Part shown: piece after piece, positions 11,392 to 21,400 of the stretch | Layout of the letters: each line of letters begins with the position of its first letter | How positions within the stretch are numbered: position 1 is the stretch's first letter | From: Aspidiotus rigidus | Lineage: Eukaryota > Arthropoda > Insecta > Hemiptera > Diaspididae | DNA length: 64,000 nt | Assembly (NCBI GenBank): GCA_035079385.1 | Contig: JAVHKY010000023.1 | Location: forward strand, 5,658,001 to 5,722,000 | Direction of reading: 5' to 3' | Notes under the pieces: model-generated | Databases searched by the model: none | What the model saw: only the letters and a program-made list of their open reading frames with translations | What the model was told of the DNA's origin: nothing | Position numbers and translations under genes: made by a program

Positions 11392-11639
11392 GCGATACTG
11401 GTGCTGCGGAACGAGAGGTGCGACATACATCAAGGATCCAATTCAGAGCCGGAGAGCGCGAGGGCAAGAGAGCGAGAGCAATGAGGGAATATTTTAGGTT
11501 TGTGATTCATTTAGCGCTCCAAGTATTGCTTGTTTAAATTTTGTTCTCGATTGGTAAAAAATGTCTATTTCAGGGTGTGAGAAAGATAATAGGTTGTACG
11601 TTTTTAAAGCCGTATTGATAGGCGTCTTCTCTTTGATCT

Positions 11640-11935
11640 GTTCATGGATTTGGACCCGAAATTTGAAGATGGGGGCTTCATTTCCCCAGCCCCCCCCCAA
11701 AAAAAAAAAAATTGAAATGGATGCAGTGGGGAAACGATGAGTGAACAAAATTGAACGAAATTTGAACAAAATTATCACATGGATTTGAACTCAAAATTCG
11801 AAGATGGGGGTTGCATTTCCCTAGGCCCCCAAATTTGAAATGGAGCGGGGAAACAACGAGTGAACAAAATTGAACAAAATGTGAACAAAATTATGGCATT
11901 AGTCGCGACTCAAAATTCCGTCATAGGGGGTTGGG
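11640..11935. repeat. Tandem repeat, about 2.3 units of 120-137 bp
   Basis: Units start with GGATTTGGACCCGAAATTTG (11645), GGATTTGAACTCAAAATTCG (11782) and GTCGCGACTCAAAATTCCG (11903). Each contains a G-rich block, CCCTAGGCCCCC-type words and repeated GTGAACAAAAT. Members of this family also lie at 8.63 kb. Confidence 0.65.
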
Positions 11936-13504
11936 GAAATGGAGCCATTTGAAGCTGTTTTTGAAAGTCCCTGACTTCAGATAGAAGTAAATTTCCCAAG
12001 TGGATATCGTCGTCAATCTTTTCCAGCAATCGTGAAAATATTTCAACAAATCTCTTCATTTCATTCAATCGTGTCAATCCACCTGTTAGTGTGGTCAGTC
12101 TCCTGTAGCATGTCATTTCTGATATTTGTATTAACTTCATAATATTGAAAAACTACAGTCATAACGGCTGCACGTAGTTCCTTTATACAGTCTTTCTGCG
12201 CTAACGGTGTTATGATTCGAATCGAAAATGCCATCTCGTAGCGTTCCATTTGGAAAAATAATAAATAATGTATCTTCGCTGTAAAAAGCATGTACATGGA
12301 TCACGAAAAGATTGAGCAGGAATGTGTTTCCAGTTTCAAATGCGTACAGAATAGAGAAAAATAGTGGGTCACATTTTTATAATAAGATTTTTTCTTGTTT
12401 ACGTTTTTCATCTTACTCTATTCTCTTTTCTCCCTCCAAATGTCGCGCCCGTCGCAGATGATTACCATGCTGCTGTTAATAGTATGTAAAACAATGAACG
12501 TAGAAAAAAAAAAAAAATGGAAAAAAATCGTGTATGTTAGCTTTGAGAAATGACGCGATACAAGAAGTATCATAGTACTTGTAATTTATGCGTTAAACGC
12601 GCCAGTACGTACGAAAGTGTACCAATAAGTATGAATAGAGTGTCCTCGTTGTCGAATACGTACTTCGGATACAAATTTTATATAACTATTGGTGAATTAT
12701 AAAATGCCCTTACCTGTAAAGGGACCACGATATACCTAACGCTTGTATGTACTTCAACTATGAGATATTCACGATTGGCTCGAAAGAATATTGTGCATGT
12801 TGGCTCTGTATACAATATTTACACATTGGAAATTAGGTTATTAAAATTTGCTCTTTAGATACTCTAGTCCGGTGCGTACGTTTCGAAATTCTTAGCTATG
12901 GCTGTTCTGCCTTATTGAGAGTAGATGCATAGTTAATTAAATGCCTCAAGATCAAGTATTATTCGAGTCATTGCTACGCAATGGAAGCTGAAGGACAGAT
13001 GTAAACCTTATGAACATTTGTTTTCAATTAGTGGATTCGGCGCAATAATTGTAGTCAGTTATTTAAACAAAATTTGGATGAATCGCGGACGTTGAATTTG
13101 TAGATTGAGGAATCAGCTTATAAGCAGGACCGTTTTGGAAAGACATTATTTTCTAGTTGGGGAGAGGTAAGCCGGAGAATGCTGTCCGACAGCGAATCTT
13201 TTGCAGGCTCATCTTCCTTTTGAAACGCGCATCTGATTATAACTACTTCTTCATCAACATTAAGATGAACAGGAACCTCGTCAATGCTCGTTCGAAAGTA
13301 GCTTTAGAACTGAGATGATGGGTTCCTCACCACAAATGGGGCTCTCGGCTTGAAAACTGTCAAAATTCCTTGTTTCATACACGACTTCAAAGTTTACCTA
13401 AACAGTTTGTCAGGTCTCTCAACATGAATGTGCATCTTGGAGAACGGAATCTGTAAATTTTCCGTTTCATGTAGGAGTGCTACATTCGGGCAATTAAAAT
13501 ATAA
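11936..13504. other. No gene seen
   Basis: AT-rich, with stops in all frames at short spacing. I recognise no exon, RNA gene or element here. Confidence 0.5.
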
Positions 13505-15211
13505 CGAGATAACCTCAACAACCTACCAAACTGGGCATCAGAAAACGGTTTTCGTCCCACCTAATAATTTTCCGCCACAGAAGACCTATCCCAACTATAC
13601 CTCCCCTCACACTAAACAAAAAACAAATTCACATCCTTAATACAACAAAATTTCTCGGCCTCATATTCGATCAAACTTCAACCTGGATACCACATATTAA
13701 ATACCTTAAAGGAAAATGCAATCGCACTCTGAATGTCCTCAAATATCTCGCGCATCCTAGTACAGGATGCAACAGCAAAATTTTATTACAATTATACCGC
13801 AGCCTGATCCGCTCACAACTTGACTACGGGGCCCCAATTTATGGACTTGCAAAGAAACCAGCTCTCTCAACCTTAGACCCAATCCAAAACTCATCTCTCC
13901 GCCTTGCGCTATGTGCTTTTCGAACTAGCCTCAGCTTTTGCACTGAAGCTAGCAAACCTCCTCTCGAATACCGCAGGCAGATACTTACGACCTCTTTTCT
14001 GACCAACGTATCCATGAACCCAAACACACTGACTTTCGACCATTTTTTCCTCCCCAACAACATAGAAAATTTCTTTTTGAACTCAACCTGGAACGAAGTA
14101 AGGAACAAAAATTCACCTTCTATTCTCTACTTCCTATCTTCAACTCCATCCCTCCATGGGCACTACACACAGCTAATTTCCAAGACGAATTCACCAAATT
14201 CTCACCTTTCACTCCCAACACACAGCTCAAAAACGAAATTGAAAATTTCTTAAAAAAGCCCCACTCACACATCCTTTGTTTTACAGACGGTTCAAAACGT
14301 CACAATAAAACTGGGATAGCCCTCTCAATCAATAATTCTCTCTTCAGCTTTCGAATACGAAACTCAGCCTCAGTATACACTGCAGAACTTTTCGCGATCC
14401 TCAAATGCCTAGAAAAAATATCCACTTCCACTCAAAACAAACAGTATCTCATAATTACAGACTCGTTATCATCATTTTCAGCCATCCAAAATGTCTTCTC
14501 GCAAAACCCCATCATTCAAAGAATCCACACCATCATCAACATCATAACACAAGCTACATCATCCGTAACCCTGGTGTGGATTCCTTCACACATAGGACTA
14601 AAACAGAGCGATATAGTAGACAAAGCAGCCAAAGACTCAACCAATTTCAACACCGTGACCCTGTCATGGAAAATTCCAGCGTCTGATATTAAAAACCACC
14701 ACTGCCCCAAAATACTTAAAAAATGGTCTTACCTATGGTCTAACCAACTTAAAAACAAACTCCTTCCTATCAAGGCTAACCCTCTCAAACCCACAACTTG
14801 CAGACTATCTAGAAAAGAAACATCCGTTCTAACCCGCCTCAGAATAGTGCACACCCGACTCACCCACTCACACCTTCTTTCACGTTCAGAACCACCCAAC
14901 TGTCCAAAATGTCTCTTCAATACAATAGACATAAACCATATTTTTACATGCCCTGAACTTACAACTTTACGAAACTCACTAAAGATACCCCACTCTAGAA
15001 TACAAGCACTCAACAATGACACCTCATACACAGAATTCGTACAATACCTAGCCTCAGCAGAACTTTTCTCTCTATTTTAAAACCTTTAACTATCTAGTAA
15101 AATTAGCCTTTAAGATGACTGTATCTTTAATGTTTTGTAGTACTGTATATCAAGCTAATAGCCCAAAGCGTAGCTTAAAAGCTTGTAAAAATAAATACCT
15201 AAAAAAAAAAA
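13505..15211 (+). mobile_element. 5'-truncated non-LTR retrotransposon (RT C-terminus + RNase H)
   Basis: The sequence starts inside the RT thumb (NWASENGFRFS-like, about 13530), runs through an RNase H domain and a C-terminal Cys/His cluster, and ends with a polyadenylated tail (AATAAATACC then A run to 15211). RT followed by RNase H I is typical of the I/Jockey-type non-LTR groups. Truncation at the 5' end and the A tail are expected from target-primed reverse transcription. The word AACGAG lies near both ends (about 13500 and just after the A run), a weak candidate target duplication. Confidence 0.85.
13640..15080 (+). pseudogene. Non-LTR ORF2 remnant: RT thumb, RNase H, zinc cluster
   Basis: In frame order, about 13645 onward encodes TKFLGLIFDQTSTWIPHIKY and SLIRSQLDYGAPIYGLA, the standard C-terminal region of these reverse transcriptases. 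A frameshift near 14010-14110 separates this from the RNase H domain, where CFTDGSK (about 14277), YTAELFAI (about 14378), ITDSLSS (about 14455) and VWIPSHIGLKQSDIVDKAAK (about 14573-14632) supply the D-E-D active site and the His box. The last intact frame (14574-15080) ends with CPKCLF...DINHIFTCPELTTLR, the CCHC-like cluster at the end of such proteins. It degrades the RNA strand of hybrids in intact relatives; this copy is broken. Confidence 0.8.
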
Positions 15212-15984
15212 ACGAGTCCGCTTGAAAATTCTTCTGATGATGAGCCTCCGAAAAATTAAGAAAAAAAATTAGATGTCATTGCAGGACTGCAATTGTCACC
15301 TAATTAATCAGCTAAAAATATATTTGAAAAAAATTTTCTTTTAGTATTATGATAGAAAATTTTTTATATTCAATTCTTAGGTGTAACGTCTTCCTTCAGG
15401 GAACACGAAAATGAAATTGATCTTTTCTTTATCATTTTTTCATTATAATGAGGTTTTCGAATACCGTAACGAAGGAAATGGAAAATAAGGCTTTTCTTAA
15501 AATACAACTTTACCCACGTCATTCCAGTTTATAAAAAGTGGGTCAATATTCATAAACCACCGTGAATAATATATGTCGCACTTTTTGGGCAATTTAAAAC
15601 GAACAAAACTCCGAAAAGACTTATAATTTTGCAGCAATTTTCGATACTTTGGCCAAACAATTTTTGAAGATGCTTACAAATCAAAATTATTCTGGATCCT
15701 CCTCTAATTATTAAATATGGCTTGAGGGTCAACATTTTTCAAACTGCAGTAATCTAATTTAAATTAGGTTAATAATATCACAAAATTTGGACGCAGCAGG
15801 ACCCAAGTCGAAATTTTCCTCAGTTCTATTTCCACCATCTCAGATGTTAAATTTTTTGGTAAAACTACCGATTAAGGGCCATTAAGATTAGACAGGGGAG
15901 GGGGCTTCCCCCTTGAGGGATGTGTTAGGGTGAGTAACGTTGTAATGTAACACTGGCCCTTATTCGGTAATTTAACCAATTTTT
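15212..15984. other. No gene seen
   Basis: AT-rich DNA between the non-LTR element and the 60-bp tandem array. Nothing recognisable. Confidence 0.5.
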
Positions 15985-16653
15985 TTAGAGTCGAACTCCT
16001 ATCATATACAGCTCGAGAGTCGACCTTTTTCTAAGTTTCGTTCTATTATATCTAGACGGATGGAGATTTTCCTGAGTTCCCTTCTCCATCATTATATAAA
16101 GCTCGAGGGTCAGTATTTTGGGTTCCACTTCTATATACGTCCCTTTCCTACCATGTGCAGGTCCTTTCAAGTCCTTTTCTTATCACATGCTGCTCGAGAG
16201 TGTAAATTTTTATTTTCAAAGGGTCTCTCCTATCATGTATAGCTCGAGAGTCAAAATTTTTCCAAGTCTCGCCTCTACCAATCATATTATGTAGCTCTGA
16301 AGATGAAACTTTTCTAAGCTCCTATCATTTATAGCTGGAGGGTCGAAATTTTTCTAAGTCCCCTTTCTATCATAATTATATAGCTCAAGAGAGAAAATTC
16401 TTGTAAGTCCTCCTCCTATCATGTATAACTTGAGAGTTGAAATTTTTTTAAATCCCCCTCCTATCATATAAAGCTTAGAGGCTGAAATTTTTCCAAGTCC
16501 CGTCTGCCACCAATCATATATAGCTCGGAAGATGAAACTTTTCTAAGCTCCCGTCATATATAGCTGAAGAATCGAAATTTTTTCAAGTCCCCCTTCTATC
16601 ATATATAGCTCGAGAGAAAAAATTTTTGTAAGTCCTTCTCCTGTCATATATAT
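15985..16653. repeat. ~60-bp tandem repeat array (TATAGCTCGAGAGTCG family), left part
   Basis: About eleven degenerate units share the words CCTATCATATATAGCTC, GAGAGTCGAAATTTTT and CTAAGTCCCCC. Unit length varies around 55-65 bp. The array resumes at 18233 after a 1.58-kb insertion. A related unit is found in inverse orientation near 31290-31360. Confidence 0.8.
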
Positions 16654-18232
16654 GTTACGCTCAATTCACGTAATTGCTCATTACGCGTAATGAGCAGTCA
16701 AATTGCTCAATACGCGTAATACATTTCACGTATTGGGCAAAGTTGCTGCCCATTACGCGTAATGAGCAGGTGGAATTGACCAGTGAGAAGCTGATTTGAT
16801 TGTTTATTTTACTTGGAATACTTCAAAAAATCTTTATAATGGAAATTACTTTCTATTATCACTCAAGGAGATCGTCATTACTTCCTAAATTCAAAATCTT
16901 ATTCTATTATTTATTGTGATTGTCAAAACTTCTAAACTGGTAGACAAATCATGAAAATGACTAATTTTTTCATTCCAACATTATTTTTCGAGACACTTAG
17001 GCAACCACCTGTCATGAGGATAAAAACACTCGCTGAATCTGAATTTCATGGTTGCCAAGTTGAATTTTGCCTCCTTATGGTCCAAATCCAAGATGGCGGC
17101 CAAACTCATTTCATTTTTGTTTTGAGGTAAAACAGAAGGTTGTATTTTTTTTTCTTCTTTTTTGTACAGAATTGGATCTTCAAACTCTACTTGAGATAAA
17201 TAAAGAAAAAATACTAAATTCGTTTTTTTTTTTTTTTTTTTTTTTTTTGCGAATTTAGTATTAATTCTTCTTTATTCATCTAAAATGGTTCGCACCTTAG
17301 AGGAAACCATCGATGCTCTACTTGAGATATTGGGATCACATACAGCCAAGATGAGGACCCAAATTTGTGTCAAATTAAGGCCAAATGTATTGGCAATATA
17401 ATGCTAGAGTGCACGAGTGTGGGGTATCGTTTCTATGGTTTATTGACTCGGAAAAATCAAAAACGACCACCATGAGCTTGCCTGAGAATCAAAAGTCGAG
17501 ATCCTTGGGTCAAAAACATGCTTATCTGTTATTAGTTCTTTATCCTTTTTTCTTTTAAAAAATATGATTCTTTATCAATAAAGTTTTTTGAGCTACAATT
17601 TTAAATAATACTCCATATTTTACAGTTCATCTTATTTCTACAGACTAATTTTGAGGTACATACGTATGTTTCGTTTGATAGTGTATAATGCAGTTGAGAG
17701 AAAACTCTGTGATTTTAACCTGACCAATTTTTAATATCTCAAGTAGAGTTTGAAAATCCAATTCTGTACACCAGCAACCCCCCCCCCCCAAAAAAAAAAA
17801 AAAAAATGACAACCTTCTGTTTTACCTTGAAACAGAAATGAAATGAGTTTGGCCGCCATCTTGGATTTGGGCCATAAGGAGGTAAAATTCGACTGGCCAA
17901 CATGAAATTAGGATTCAGCGAGTATTTTTACCTTATTAACCAGTGGTTGCCAAAATGTCTTAAGATTAGAGATGCATTTCAAGAAAAAGTCCACCTGTCT
18001 ATTTGGCCTGCATGGCACGCAGAATTGCATACTATGTCATTCTTTACGCATGTTTATCGATTACTTTGACGCACCGACGATATCCCTTCCAGTCCCCACT
18101 GAACCAAGCCGAACCAATTCGGAATGGTTCATGAGGTGCTCAATACGTGTAATGGGCAGTTAGATTGCTGCTGCTTATTACTCGTAATAGGCAGAGAAAT
18201 AATTTTGTTCAATTACGTGAATTGAGCGTAAC
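16654..18232. mobile_element. 1.58-kb long-TIR (foldback) element inserted in the tandem array
   Basis: Both ends read GTTACGCTCAATTCACG inward, identical for 23 bp. Inverted similarity extends over about 500 bp per side (16654-17200 and 17735-18232), including the word AAGATGGCGGCCAAACTCAT on the left and its inverse on the right. ATAT flanks both ends, a possible 4-bp target duplication but ambiguous because it is palindromic. The interior has a 26-base T run framed by inverted ATACTAAATTCG arms. No transposase is encoded, so it must be mobilised in trans or be a relic. Confidence 0.8.
17192..17281. repeat. Hairpin with poly(T) loop
   Basis: GATAAATAAAGAA...ATACTAAATTCG is followed by 26 Ts (17223-17248) and then CGAATTTAGTATT...CTTCTTTATTCATC, its near-exact inverse. 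It sits in the centre-left of the foldback element and would form an almost continuous stem of about 28 bp. Confidence 0.7.
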
Positions 18233-18312
18233 ATATGTAGCTCAAGATTGGAAATTTTCCGAGGTCCCCCTCGTATTATATGAAGCTTGGGGGCTGAAAT
18301 TTTTCCAAGTCC
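18233..18312. repeat. ~60-bp tandem repeat array, right part
   Basis: One to two further units (ATATGTAGCTCAAGATTGG, then ATGAAGCTTGGGGGCTGAAA and TTTTTCCAAGTCCCG) continue the array broken by the foldback insertion. Confidence 0.7.
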
Positions 18313-18479
18313 CGAAAATAATGACGTCACAGTTTGAATGCGCTTGCACTCTTTTTCTGTAAATACTCCCTCAACAAAAGAGATAGCATTTTCCCCGTTG
18401 AAAAAAATTGGAACAGTTTATTATAGTACAGGTTCACCACTTCTGGGGGTAAATAGAAATTTCATCAATCCAGTGAATC

Positions 18480-19740
18480 TCTCTCAGGATGGATGGGCCT
18501 CGGAGTCACCTTTACTTCCGCTCGCTAGTGTTAACTGCCAACTTTTTAGCGATCTCAGCCCGCAATTCCTAGAACTACTTTTCTCTCTTCCCATGAAACC
18601 ATACTTCATTTTCTTACTCAACTCTCTTCCTCCCATTGAATCATCCACCCCTCCGTGGTGATTCATTCTACCTTCTATTAGGCTTGACCTCGTGAATTTA
18701 CCTAAAAAGGATGACCCCCTCTACCGAATACTCAATTCCGAGATTATTGCAGAATTTCTCAGCCGTGTAATGTGTCACATAAATGGCTCCAAAATAAAAA
18801 GTAAAACATGTTATGAATATTCAACTCAAGGAACTCAGCTTCTGTGATTATTGCCGAACTAAGAGCTGTTCACTCCACCCTCTCATCTTGACAAGTTTCT
18901 TACTTGAACAACTCGACCCAATCATTAGTAACTTTAATTTGGATTCCGGGTCACTTAAGCTATCCCCGACATGAAAAAATTGATTGCGCAGTCAAACTCC
19001 GCTCAAATTACGGACCCTACACCTACCAACCTTCACCTGCTGACGACCTTTAAAATAATTACCGCCCCTTGACTGTAAGAATTTTGGTATCACCTGTGGA
19101 AAAACTAACCCCTCAACGAACCCAGAACTATTAAAAGACAGTCAACTCACCCCTCGGCCAACCTCAAACAGAAACTCCCGCCGTGTTGCCTAAAAATTGG
19201 CCACATCCAACTCAGCCACTCTCATCTCTTCCTTGGTCTTCATACTCCTTCATCATGTAACTATGGCCGTGCAGAAAGTTGAAATGAAAGTGGGATATTT
19301 CTCAAATTTCTTTGGAAAAATGACATTTTCTACCATCCACAAGTTGGGCTTAGTCGGTTTCTTCAAGAGATACCTAAAAAGGTTGACATCCTCTACTGAA
19401 TACTAATTTTTGAGACTATCGCAGAATTCCCCAACCTGTAATATATTCCACAAAAAGCTCCAAAATAAAAAATATAACAGGCCACGCATATTCAATTCAT
19501 GGCTGTACGCTCAAGAAACTCATATTCTGTGATCTTTACCGGAACTAAGCGCTCTTCCCTCATCTCTCACAAAACTTACTCAACGCCTCGTGGACTCCTA
19601 TTTTTTTCTCTATTACAAGATCCCTACTCAAACACGACGCATCCACATCACCACTCTATACCCAGAATTCATCCAATCATGAGTTATCTTTATTTGGATC
19701 CCAGTTCACATCGGCCATCTTCATCATGAAATTTCGTCTG
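18480..19740 (+). pseudogene. Eroded non-LTR remnants with two RNase H-like segments
   Basis: Two successive segments (about 18690-19030 and 19370-19720) each read as decayed RNase H of the non-LTR type. The first gives HINGSKIKSK, then an IIAELRAVHS-like block and LIWIPGHLSYPRHEKIDCAVK. The second gives a parallel, more broken version. Many stops and frameshifts exclude function. They lie in the intron or flank just before the first identified ZP exon and share ancestry with the remnants at 21.4-23.9 kb. Confidence 0.55.
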
Positions 19741-19935
19741 TATGAATAATTTACTTCATAAATTTCGGTATTGATCTCATAATATATTTTACAGATATTT
19801 GCCCATAAATAATCATTTCCGCGTGAACTCACATTTTCTCAATATCATTGTTTTCTACTTCCTACTTTTTGTCATTGTGTTCCACATCTCTCATATCGAA
19901 TAATGGAATTAAATTGTCTTTATTTTTTTTTCCAG

Positions 19936-20048
19936 AGGACAGAGGATCGATCCGTACCAGTTGCTGTTCGAGTGCATAGGACATTGGAATTGGCGGACGA
20001 TAAGATATATGTGATAACGTGCGGAAAATCGGGATTTAAAAATTCAAA
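19936..20048 (+). CDS. ZP-domain membrane protein, exon a (ZP-N part)
   Basis: After a pyrimidine tract and acceptor TTTTTCCAG, this exon encodes RTEDRSVPVAVRVHRTLELA, continues DDKIYVITCGKSGFKNSK, and ends at donor AAA|GTAAGT in phase 2. The text fits the ZP-N module (a hydrophobic strand followed by DDK.Y...C). ZP modules polymerise into extracellular matrices; in insects such proteins shape apical extracellular matrix and cuticle. The start codon, signal peptide and first ZP-N cysteines must be encoded upstream, in exons I could not identify. The acceptor, donor and downstream phase agreement make the exon call firm; which insect ZP gene this is remains open. Confidence 0.85.
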
Positions 20049-20171
20049 GTAAGTCGTCGTATATTCTCGCCAAGATGTCGTGTGTCGTTAATCATCGCTT
20101 TCGATTGTAGATCGTGTCTTCGACGAATAAGACATATTTCAATACCGTGTGAATTTTCTTGTTTGCTGCAG

Positions 20172-20281
20172 AAATGAAATGTCTCTGATCTCGTTGAAAG
20201 TTCTCGAGAACGATAAACGGGTACAAGAAGTAGTTTACGGACATCAGTACACTTTGAGGGCAGAAATTTCAAGGCCCGATG
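20172..20281 (+). CDS. ZP-domain membrane protein, exon b (ZP-N end)
   Basis: A 123-bp intron ends at TTTGCTGCAG. The exon completes the split codon and encodes KNEMSLISLKVLENDKRVQE, VVYGHQYTLRAEISRPDG, ending at donor GATG|GTAAGG in phase 1. It holds the last strands of the ZP-N fold and the linker toward ZP-C. The small intron here contrasts with the 5-7 kb transposon-filled introns that follow. Translation is open across both joins, and the next exon fits the leftover base. Confidence 0.85.
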
Positions 20282-21400
20282 GTAAGGAAAAGATTTTGTT
20301 CTACGCACAAAATACGTATGTACATAAACTTGTAACGTATAGTACAATGAATCATTTTACAGTTGTGCTGTAGGTATCAATTTAAGTCGTCAATAGGTCA
20401 GTAATAATGCCATTCGTATTTCGGTATTGATGAACATTTACCGAAGACGAGTTAATTGCAAGGTCTTGATTTTTCATTAATGGAAAAAGATAATATATTC
20501 GTATAGATATTCCCAATTGCCGATAGGTAATAACAAGTCAGATATGATTTCCGATTAGTATTTTCTTCTTCTAACGGGTTTAATTCTCAAATGATGACAG
20601 CAAGGCAATTAAAATGTTTGGAAGAGAATTGGTAGAGAAAAATGAATAATACTTTTTGGTATGCGCGCGAAAACATTTCTGTATCCTGAGGCGAGGAGTT
20701 TGTGGGTAAAGAAAATTAGCTGATACATTTTATATTCCAGTTTTGTGATATCTTCCCGCATGGTACCCATTAGAGATGATGATAACTGGACTTCAATGAC
20801 GTCACAATAACATAAGAGAAGTCGTAAAGCTGCAAATCCATTCAACTTTGGTTCTATAGCCCTTACAATGATGTAATTTTCTTCTATCATTTTGGTTTCA
20901 AATTTCTTGACCTCCTTAACTCTCAATACCCAAGCATTAAATTCATGCTTGAAATTGGAGGTAATTGTAAAAACTTTCTGGACCTGAGTATTATCATGAA
21001 TGAGAGCAGACAAGACACTTTTGAAGTTTATAGAAATTCCACTCATACCAACGTAGTGATCTCTGGAGATTCTTCTTACCTCCTCCCATAAGTCTGTTGC
21101 TTCCTCACCTATGATTCACCGACTCTTATCCGTTCCTTTTTTACCTCACACGTTCCAGGAAGAACTCGATATTATTACTTACAAGCAGAAATTCTCGTCC
21201 TTCGGACGGAACACTTATACGTTCCTGACAGAAGCCTGTCATTTCTTAAAGTTCGACGATCCCTCTTCACCTGTCCAACTACTCATTCTGAACTGTTACC
21301 CTATCTATTCTCTGATCCCTGCCCCTCCTTGACAGGCCCTCTCCATCTTTTTAATATTTTCTTTCATCCTCAATGCTTATCCGGTATGTTCTCTGATTGA
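20282..21400. other. Intron start, no element recognised
   Basis: The first part of a 6.2-kb intron of the ZP gene. It contains one TGACGTCA palindrome (20797-20804). A 145-residue minus-strand ORF (20609-21046) has no recognisable domain and is not called as a gene. Confidence 0.5.

Noticed and set aside
15228..15260. CTGATGA followed by GAAA, hammerhead-ribozyme-like core
   Set aside because: Hammerheads occur in some Penelope-like elements, but here the stems around the core do not pair and no Penelope copy is adjacent. I found no convincing hammerhead in the three Penelope copies.
20609..21046. 145-residue minus-strand ORF in the ZP intron
   Set aside because: It has no recognisable domain, no splice context and no neighbouring exons. 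Open by chance or from an unrecognised old element.
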